A model generated the notes under the pieces. It had not been told where the DNA came from. It worked only from the letters and a program-made list of their open reading frames with translations, and did not search any database. A program made the translations under genes and the position numbers. From Mageeibacillus sp. UBA1255 (lineage in GTDB: Bacteria; Bacillota; Clostridia; UBA1212; UBA1255), in assembly GCA_002308795.1 (NCBI GenBank), contig DBVV01000002.1, forward strand, positions 21,510 to 40,812: a stretch of DNA of 19,303 nucleotides, read 5' to 3'. Of this stretch, positions 1-5,869 are shown piece after piece; position 1 is the stretch's first letter; each line of letters begins with the position of its first letter.

Positions 1-863
1 CCGAAATTGGACATGACCGTGGTGACCACTGTATTATTCAATAGTTTTCCGCGCTCTTTCATATAAAGGCCGTAGATGTAGAGGATGTGGTCGCCTGTGA
101 CAACATTGCCCTTTTCGTCAACGCAAAGGCAGCGGTCTGCGTCGCCGTCGTATGCGAAGCCCACGTCCAGGCCATTGTCGACAACGAATTTCTGCAGATG
201 TTCGATGTGCGTGGAGCCGCAGTCGGTATTGATATTGTACCCGTCCGGAGCGTTGTTGATCACGTACGTCTTTGCGCCCAGAGCGTCAAAGACACCTTTC
301 GCGATCGACCAGGCGGCGCCGTTGGCCGCGTCCAGACCGACCTTTACGTTTTTAAATCCGAATTTGGAAAGCGATATCAGGTACCCTATATACCTGTTCC
401 TGCCCGCGACGTAGTCAACGGTGCGTCCGACGTTCCTTGTCGCCAGCGGCACTTCGAGCTTTCCGTCAATATAGTCCTCGACCTCGCTGATGGTCTCTTC
501 GTCCATCTTCTCGCCCTTGCCGTTCAGGAGCTTGATGCCGTTGTCATAGTACGGGTTATGCGAGGCGGAGATCATTATTCCGCAATCGAAGTCGTCAACG
601 CGTGTGATGTACGCGACGGACGGTGTGGTGGTGACGTGCATGATGTACGCGTCCGCCCCGGAAGCCATCAGCCCGGTGCAAAGCGCATATTCGAACATAT
701 ATGAGGAGCGGCGCGTGTCTTTTCCGATCACCACGTTTGCTTTTTTATTCATGCGCTCGCCGTAATACCAGCCCAGAAAGCGTCCTATCTTTATCGCGTG
801 TTCGTAGGTTAGATTAACGTTAGCCTCTCCCCTGAAGCCGTCGGTACCGAAATATCTGCCCAT
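1..863 (-). CDS. glmM: Phosphoglucosamine mutase GlmM (3' end outside window)
   Basis: Reading the minus strand from the ATG at 863 gives 287 codons, open to the left edge. GlmM converts glucosamine-6-phosphate to glucosamine-1-phosphate in the cytoplasm, on the way to UDP-GlcNAc and peptidoglycan. The protein begins MGRYFGTDGFRGEAN, the usual GlmM start. It carries the phosphoserine loop SASHNP-type sequence (ISASHNPYYDNGIKL, catalytic Ser about residue 101, where E. coli GlmM has Ser102) and the Mg-binding loop DGDADRC (239-245). The family is about 450 residues, so the sugar-binding and phosphate-binding loops lie off the window. The start is one base after the TGA of the preceding gene (TGACATG), so translation is probably coupled. 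GlmM is preferred over a general phosphomannomutase because of the N-terminal and serine-loop sequence. Confidence 0.95.
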   Translation of the reverse strand, partial: MGRYFGTDGFRGEANVNLTYEHAIKIGRFLGWYYGERMNKKANVVIGKDTRRSSYMFEYALCTGLMASGADAYIMHVTTTPSVAYITRVDDFDCGIMISASHNPYYDNGIKLLNGKGEKMDEETISEVEDYIDGKLEVPLATRNVGRTVDYVAGRNRYIGYLISLSKFGFKNVKVGLDAANGAAWSIAKGVFDALGAKTYVINNAPDGYNINTDCGSTHIEHLQKFVVDNGLDVGFAYDGDADRCLCVDEKGNVVTGDHILYIYGLYMKERGKLLNNTVVTTVMSNF

Positions 864-864
864 G

Positions 865-1533
865 TCAGCGCTCCTCCTTTGCAGTAACTGTGCCGTCGTT
901 CTTCCAGATGCTGTTTGCCGGAACCGTGCCCCTGACGCAGCTGGTGGGATAAATATTCGAATGCGGCCCGATCACTGTACCCGGATTGAGCACGGAATTG
1001 CAGCCAACTTCCACGAAATCACCGAGCATTGCCCCGAACTTTTTCAGCCCGGTCTCAAGCTGTTCGGCGCCGTCATGGACGACAACCAATGTTTTGTCTG
1101 ATTTTACGTTTGATGTGATGCTGCCCGCGCCCATGTGGCTGTAATAGCCTAGGATCGAGTCGCCGACGTAGTTATAGTGCGGCGTCTGTACGTGGTCAAA
1201 CAAAATGACGTTTTTAAGTTCTACGGAATTTCCTACGACGCAGTTCGCTCCGACGAGCGCTGCGCCTCTGATAAACGCACAATGCCTCACTTCGGTCTCC
1301 GGCCCTATGATGCAGGGCGCTCCGAGATATGCGCTCGGAAAAACTTTAGCAGTCTTATGCACCCATACGTGCTCCGAAATTTCCTCATAATCATCGCCCA
1401 GCTGCGCGCCGAGCGTCAATATCAGTTCTTTTATCCCCTTAAGCGCCTCCCAGGGGTACGTGAATCCGCGCAGATAATCCCCGGCAAGCGTATGTCCGCC
1501 TTCGAGGTCAAACAATTCTTTTGTAGTATACAA
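865..1533 (-). CDS. GlmU-like left-handed beta-helix (hexapeptide repeat) acetyltransferase/nucleotidyltransferase-like protein
   Basis: This is a 222-residue protein. I chose the TTG at 1533 as the start because GGAGGAG lies 7 bases upstream; a longer reading to 1581 would run through this ribosome binding site and the leader hairpin. Residues about 1-60 form a small alpha/beta lead-in. The rest is hexapeptide repeat, a left-handed beta helix. The stretch HYNYVGDSILGYYSHMGAGS resembles the acetyltransferase half of GlmU (HLSYIGDA...GAGTIT type). There is no GlmU pyrophosphorylase domain (no LAAGxGTRM motif). Database entries of this type are often named UDP-GlcNAc pyrophosphorylase-related, but the sequence supports only the acyltransferase-like half. 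It sits between a glmS-type ribozyme and glmM, so a role on glucosamine-1-phosphate or a related sugar is inferred, not shown. Confidence 0.8.
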   Translation of the reverse strand: MYTTKELFDLEGGHTLAGDYLRGFTYPWEALKGIKELILTLGAQLGDDYEEISEHVWVHKTAKVFPSAYLGAPCIIGPETEVRHCAFIRGAALVGANCVVGNSVELKNVILFDHVQTPHYNYVGDSILGYYSHMGAGSITSNVKSDKTLVVVHDGAEQLETGLKKFGAMLGDFVEVGCNSVLNPGTVIGPHSNIYPTSCVRGTVPANSIWKNDGTVTAKEER

Positions 1534-1575
1534 TGCTTTTCTCCTCCAATAAAATGATACAGCAAAACAATAAGA

Positions 1576-1598
1576 CCGCACCGCTTTTATGCGTACGG
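1576..1598 (-). terminator. Leader hairpin with interrupted U-tract ahead of the GlmU-like gene
   Basis: On the minus strand CCGTAC...GTGCGG forms a stem, with an inner GC/GC pair and a one-base bulge, around an A/T-rich loop. It is followed by TCTTATTGTTTTG and then the gene's ribosome binding site. It could be a weak attenuator or a stabilising hairpin of the mRNA left after ribozyme cleavage. The U-tract is broken, so terminator activity is uncertain. Confidence 0.35.
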
Positions 1599-1604
1599 AC
1601 TTTC

Positions 1605-1745
1605 GCTCAAGTGCTGAGAAAAGCTCTGTTACAGTGTTGATTCTGCTTTTTGATTTTCTCTTCGATCCACTTTAAAACCGCGGCAGCATCCGCCGAATCT
1701 TTCGATAACTGCCTACCTCGTCGACCTCCCGGTCCCGGCGCTAAC
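1605..1745 (-). ncRNA. glmS-type self-cleaving ribozyme/riboswitch (glucosamine-6-phosphate)
   Basis: The minus-strand leader contains the conserved blocks of the glmS ribozyme in order. AGCGCC is at 1742-1737, with the predicted cleavage between 1742 (A-1) and 1741 (G1). GACGAGG, TTATCGA and TTCGGCGGATG follow, and a GGCAG...CTGCC pairing encloses the core. A P4-like arm lies further down (GAGAAAA at 1660-1654 with TTTTCTC ending at 1616, internal CAG/CTG and a CAGAG bulge like that of known examples). The P1 arm is reduced to GACC-GGGA-GGTC, four pairs capped by a GNRA-type tetraloop. In known cases glucosamine-6-phosphate acts as cofactor for cleavage, which lowers expression downstream. 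Here the next gene is the GlmU-like protein followed by glmM. The boundaries are approximate. Confidence 0.9.
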
Positions 1746-1790
1746 GACGTCCTTTTTTCCTCCTTTTAAGGGGCGTCGTTTTACGATATT

Positions 1791-1819
1791 ATTCTACTCG
1801 AAAAGACGGGTAGTGTCAA
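1791..1819 (-). promoter_or_regulatory. Sigma-A promoter of the ribozyme / glmU-like / glmM operon
   Basis: On the minus strand a consensus -35 TTGACA (1819-1814) is followed, after exactly 17 bases, by -10 TAGAAT (1796-1791). The predicted start of transcription is near 1784, about 42 bases before the ribozyme cleavage site. The intervening leader has a 7-bp inverted repeat (AACGACG/CGTCGTT, 1774-1780 and 1743-1749). Confidence 0.85.
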
Positions 1820-1834
1820 ATACAGACACTACCC
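1808..1834 (-). terminator. Perfect 10-bp inverted repeat after the GH99-like gene, overlapping the next promoter
   Basis: GGGTAGTGTC (1808-1817) and GACACTACCC (1825-1834) are perfect complements around a 7-base loop. On the minus strand the hairpin follows the stop of the lipoprotein gene by about 19 bases and precedes GTCTTTTC, a weak U-tract. Its 3' arm contains the -35 box of the downstream promoter, so it may also act as an operator. Confidence 0.55.
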
Positions 1835-1853
1835 CACAATGTTGTCAGCGATC

Positions 1854-4800
1854 TCAATACGCGCAGTAAAGTTCCGCCAGCGCATCGTCAACGTCTTTCA
1901 GTTCAGCCGCAGTCATGATCGCGACGCCCAGTTCATTCTGCACGTAGTTGAATCCGGCGATAAACGCCACGGCGTTCAGCGGCACATAAAGCACGCCGTC
2001 TTCCACGATCGGCGCGACAGGAATCTGATACGTATCTTTACCGTATTTAACGTCCGTATTGCCCTCTTCGAACGTCATCACTTTGCCTTTATACGTTATC
2101 TCCGCAGTGGTTCCGTTAAGTTTTGCGTTAAAATCTTTAACGATGCCCAGCGAAGCAGCCGGAACGAACAACCTGTTTTTATGCATAACGGGGGCAACTG
2201 CCGTATCCTCGGCATATACGGAGAATGTTTTTCCGTCGGACAACGCATAACTTCTGCCTGCGGTGAAGGAAGCGCCTCCTCCGACGACGCCTTTGGTTTT
2301 ATCTGTCAGCATCGTATCGCCGGCATTCACCCTGTAAGCGTAATTGAATCTCGCGTTAGGCGCGGCATCGCCCAGATCCAGGAACTGCATGATCTCACCG
2401 TCAGAAGTGGAATTGTCCGCCCACTTGAAATTGAATTCTGCGCCCAGCCCGCAGCTGCTGTCATCCACACAGATCACGATATAATTATCACCTGTAAATA
2501 GTTCCGCCTGCCCGATCTTCTCCGCAGCCCAGCCGTTCGTAAAGCGCTCAACGGAACCGCTGCTGCGGTTGACGATAAGGTCGTAGCCGTACCAGCCGTT
2601 TGAAGCATTGCCGTCGGTGTCGATAAACAGATTCATCCAGTTAGTGCCTTCGGGCGCGGTTAGTTTATCGGCGCACACCGCAAGGAAGTACGTTTTTCCG
2701 TCTGCCCTGGAAACCTTGGCGCTGACGATATCGTTTCTGCCAGAGTTGTTTTTATAAGTAACAAGGCCGCCGTTTCCGAGCGAGTCGCGATGCAACGTAT
2801 CTCCCGAAGTATCGCGGTATTCAGGCCACACGTCCGCCCATTGTTCAAGCCCGCCGGAAAGCGTGATCTGATGCTGTCCGGCAGCCGCCGGAGCGGGACG
2901 CGATCCGCTGAATCTGCGCATAAACGCCGCCAGCTGATAGTAGTAGTTATCGCCGAAGCCGCCTTTCATAGGCTCTATGTCGCGGCTGAACTCGGGGTTG
3001 AAGCAGTCGACGTAATAACTGTTCGACCAGGAAATGTACGTGTTCGCGATCGTCGGATTTCCGACGCCTTCCCATCTTCCCGCGGCCCATTCGTTCCATT
3101 CGGTTATCAGGACGACGTACGGATCAACTTCCGTCGCGCGCTGCATCTGCTCCGCGAAAAGCAGCCCCTGCCCCGTCGTCTCCAGATTAAACTGGAAATA
3201 ATCCTTGGAGCCGTCCGGCAGCGTCCCCACTTTAGGCTGTTTCCCGCCCGAGAAGCTCCTGCCGGTGCTGGTGTTTGCAAGTATCCCTGCGGAGATCGAG
3301 ATCTCTTCCACAGCTCCGTCCTTTTGAGAATTATATGAAGCGACCTGCGGAGTCTGGCACATCCAGGACCAGAAATCCTTGCCGCCCTTGAGGTTCTCAT
3401 GCAGTGCCCAGCATCTTCTGTACGTAAAATTGTTCAGAAGTTCTTTGGACTCCTCCGATAATTTGCTGAAATTACCGAGAATGAGCGGTTTGCCTTCGTA
3501 CGTGACGTACAGATCGCTGTACTGATTCGTGGAGTAAATATTGTCCCACAGATCGAGAAAAACGTTTTCGACGAGGCTGGTATCATCCGCAAGCATAAAA
3601 CAGATATCCGGAGTATCGAGACCTTCCGAACGCATCATCTCATATTCTTTGAGTATCGCTTTGTAGCTGGTGGTCAACGGGTTCCCGTTGGTCACGTCAA
3701 GATATATGAAGTCAATGCCCAGATCCGCCAGCATCGAGGCGTGTTTTCTGATGATCCATCTGTCGTTCGTCAGATAAAAACCGAAATACGGCTCTGCCCA
3801 GTAATGCCCCCAGCCTACAGGGCCCTTTGTATACACCTTTTTAACTGCTTCAAAGCCGCCTTCCAGGTAGATCTTATAGTGGTCGTAGTTTTTCTGATCA
3901 GCGTACGTTACGCTGGTCGGAGTGAACCAGATCTGGTAAAACATACCGATGAGTTTATTGCGCGGCGCCGCAGCTCCGTCCGTGACCTTCCGGCCGAGGT
4001 CATCCGTTGCGACCCACGTATCGGCGTAAAGATCTCGAATAGCGGTCTTGTCCGCGGGTACGTACCGCTCCCGCACCGCGTCGGTCCACCGCATGTCGAT
4101 ATTGTCCATTACGCATTCGCCGGAATCGCCGCCCGAAGCCCAGAACGCAACGTAGCCGCTGCTGTCGATATCATGACCGAATTTGGTTTTGATTTTACTT
4201 CTGCCTTTATTGTTTGTCACGACTATCTCTTTGTTGTTCGCGATCGTTACTGTCATGACGTTTTTGCGTTCTTCACCGTCGAGCACGTCAACGGTTATGA
4301 CGTTGTTCTTTATATCGTCCGTAATAATTACGCGCTGTGTTTTGGAGAAATCCACGTCGGTGCTGAACATTTTGACCGTCGGCCATGTGTCAATGATACC
4401 CACCTGCTTGCAGTGGAACGCAAGCCAGATCCCGTTCGCTCCCACGGCGGCGAACTGGTTTCCGTGCTCCGGCAGACGCAGGCCCACGTAGCCGGAAACG
4501 TTATTTATATTGCCGTTTCTGGCCGCTTTCATATCGAGCTCGACGTTCAGCGTATCCGCCTTAACTTTATGCTTGAGCGCGAGATAGGTGTGATTTCTGG
4601 CGCTTCTGAAGATACCGTTTTTGAATTCGCCTTCGGCATTTACCGTCCAGTCTTCGTTGTTCTGCCCTATCGCAGCTTCAAAATCCTGGCTGTACGTATG
4701 ATTCTCGGGCGCCGGGATTTCCGTTTGCTCGCTGCCGTCTGATTCGCTGATACCGTCGTTAAAAATGATCGTCTTCCCGGGAAGACCGTCATCGCCGTTT

Positions 4801-4880
4801 TTGTTGCCGGTGCAGCCTGCAGACATGACCGTCAATACGGTTAACGTGACGCAAATAAACCATTTAATATACCGTTTCAC
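1854..4880 (-). CDS. Surface lipoprotein with GH99-like (WbsX-type) TIM barrel and C-terminal stalk domain
   Basis: This protein has 1008 residues and starts at a GTG (4880) with GGAGGAG 7 bases upstream. A lipoprotein signal (MSAGC, Cys23) anchors it outside the membrane. Residues about 60-270 look like a concanavalin/LamG-type beta-sandwich. About 305-690 form a GH99-like barrel: it opens GMFYQIWF, contains the GWGHYWAEP and FIYLDVTNGN stretches, and ends with the EWNEW motif (594-598) typical of GH99/WbsX-like proteins. About 695-870 look like a DOMON/CBM9-type beta domain (DTDGNASNGW). About 885-1005 resemble the copper amine oxidase N-terminal stalk domain common in Firmicutes surface proteins. 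A role in binding or cutting an external mannose- or glucose-type polysaccharide is inferred. The divergent AraC gene is the likely regulator. Confidence 0.8.
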   Translation of the reverse strand: MKRYIKWFICVTLTVLTVMSAGCTGNKNGDDGLPGKTIIFNDGISESDGSEQTEIPAPENHTYSQDFEAAIGQNNEDWTVNAEGEFKNGIFRSARNHTYLALKHKVKADTLNVELDMKAARNGNINNVSGYVGLRLPEHGNQFAAVGANGIWLAFHCKQVGIIDTWPTVKMFSTDVDFSKTQRVIITDDIKNNVITVDVLDGEERKNVMTVTIANNKEIVVTNNKGRSKIKTKFGHDIDSSGYVAFWASGGDSGECVMDNIDMRWTDAVRERYVPADKTAIRDLYADTWVATDDLGRKVTDGAAAPRNKLIGMFYQIWFTPTSVTYADQKNYDHYKIYLEGGFEAVKKVYTKGPVGWGHYWAEPYFGFYLTNDRWIIRKHASMLADLGIDFIYLDVTNGNPLTTSYKAILKEYEMMRSEGLDTPDICFMLADDTSLVENVFLDLWDNIYSTNQYSDLYVTYEGKPLILGNFSKLSEESKELLNNFTYRRCWALHENLKGGKDFWSWMCQTPQVASYNSQKDGAVEEISISAGILANTSTGRSFSGGKQPKVGTLPDGSKDYFQFNLETTGQGLLFAEQMQRATEVDPYVVLITEWNEWAAGRWEGVGNPTIANTYISWSNSYYVDCFNPEFSRDIEPMKGGFGDNYYYQLAAFMRRFSGSRPAPAAAGQHQITLSGGLEQWADVWPEYRDTSGDTLHRDSLGNGGLVTYKNNSGRNDIVSAKVSRADGKTYFLAVCADKLTAPEGTNWMNLFIDTDGNASNGWYGYDLIVNRSSGSVERFTNGWAAEKIGQAELFTGDNYIVICVDDSSCGLGAEFNFKWADNSTSDGEIMQFLDLGDAAPNARFNYAYRVNAGDTMLTDKTKGVVGGGASFTAGRSYALSDGKTFSVYAEDTAVAPVMHKNRLFVPAASLGIVKDFNAKLNGTTAEITYKGKVMTFEEGNTDVKYGKDTYQIPVAPIVEDGVLYVPLNAVAFIAGFNYVQNELGVAIMTAAELKDVDDALAELYCAY

Positions 4881-4913
4881 AGCAATACTCCTCCGATATA
4901 ATGATACACGATT

Positions 4914-4973
4914 ATTTTAAACTCAGAATAATTGCAAAAACAATAGCAAAACTGTGCCAAAGATGTTGCAATT
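4914..4973. promoter_or_regulatory. Candidate promoter and AraC-type operator in the divergent intergenic region
   Basis: On the minus strand TTGTTT (4943-4938), an 18-base spacer and TAAAAT (4919-4914) form a plausible promoter for the lipoprotein gene. Overlapping it are four GC(A/C)A-type boxes starting at 4934, 4946, 4956 and 4968, spaced 12, 10 and 12 bases, about one helical turn each. The outer two are also the arms of an 8-bp inverted repeat (AATTGCAA 4930-4937, TTGCAATT 4966-4973). Binding by the neighbouring AraC protein is inferred. Confidence 0.4.
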
Positions 4974-5014
4974 CGGAGACTGTTCTGATAGTATTTATAT
5001 GGAGGCGGTGATCA

Positions 5015-5836
5015 ATGGAACTGATCGGTTTATACACGGTCCATAAAAATGAAAAGTCAGGCAATAAGCAGAGTTATCCTGTACACCGCCATACTTCGTA
5101 TGAGATACTCATGCTCATACGGGGGGACTGCGGCTTCGTTATCTCCGATACCGAATATGAGCTGCGGCCGGGCGATACCGTCCTTATTCTCGAAAATGAA
5201 ACTCACGGCCTTTTAACAGAAGGCGGACCGGTGGAATTTCTCACGGTCCAGTTCATACCGAGGGCATTCGAGGAAGCAGGACTGAGCGCAATGCTTGAAA
5301 AAATCGTAAAAATCTTCGGCCTTAAAAGCGGCGCTGCGTTTACACTCGACGACCATATAAAAGCTGTGGTCAATGCAGCTCTGCGCCGGATATGCGATGA
5401 GCGTTCCGATACCGACATCGGGATGTATTTCACGTACATCAGATCCGTGCTGTACGAGATCGCGCGAAACGGAACGGTAAAAAAAGGTGTAAGCGTAAAG
5501 AAAAAGAGTCCCGCCGAGGAAAAAGTTCAGATCTATAACGCGGTCACGGACTATATCGGAGCAAATCTGGATAATATTTCCGATCTGTCTTTTATCAAGA
5601 ACGTCTTTCACTACAGCAATTCGTATATCAACAAGCTTTTCCGGTATTTTTTAGGGATCCCCGTTTGGCAGTACATCACGGTGAAGCGGCTTGACCTCGC
5701 CCGAAATCTTATCGCAGAAGGCGGCAGCGCAAAAAACGCCGCATTACGGTGCGGCTTTAATGACTATTCGGTGTTTTATAAATCATTTGTTAAACATTTC
5801 GGGCTTTCTCCGTCTGCCGTGCGGCGAAGACGCTGA
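5015..5836 (+). CDS. AraC-family transcriptional regulator with cupin sensor domain
   Basis: This protein has 273 residues; the ATG follows GGAGGCGG by 6 bases. Residues about 10-100 form a cupin-type ligand-binding fold with HRHTSYE (His24, His26, Glu30) and a later His64 in ENETHG, the usual AraC cupin pattern. Residues about 172-273 form the double helix-turn-helix AraC domain, including the GIPVWQYITVKRLDLARNLI linker and the second HTH CGFNDYSVFYKSFVKHFGLSP. Such proteins usually activate adjacent sugar-use genes on binding a sugar. Its position, divergent from the GH99-like lipoprotein and convergent with another hydrolase-like gene, suggests it controls one or both. The inducer cannot be read from the sequence. 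Confidence 0.93.
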   Translation: MELIGLYTVHKNEKSGNKQSYPVHRHTSYEILMLIRGDCGFVISDTEYELRPGDTVLILENETHGLLTEGGPVEFLTVQFIPRAFEEAGLSAMLEKIVKIFGLKSGAAFTLDDHIKAVVNAALRRICDERSDTDIGMYFTYIRSVLYEIARNGTVKKGVSVKKKSPAEEKVQIYNAVTDYIGANLDNISDLSFIKNVFHYSNSYINKLFRYFLGIPVWQYITVKRLDLARNLIAEGGSAKNAALRCGFNDYSVFYKSFVKHFGLSPSAVRRRR

Positions 5837-5869
5837 GCGCGGTGATAAACGCCCTGATTCGGAAAATAT

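Noticed and set aside
87..704. Long plus-strand open frames over the glmM region
   Set aside because: They are shadows of the minus-strand glmM frame, which carries the full set of family motifs; they lack ribosome sites.
3741..4742. 333-codon plus-strand frame opposite the lipoprotein gene
   Set aside because: Antisense to a well-supported coding frame, no ribosome site and no recognisable domain.
4966..4994. TTGCAA-17-TAGTAT as promoter of the AraC gene
   Set aside because: The start of transcription would fall on the ribosome binding site at 5001-5007, so the mRNA would lack room for normal initiation.
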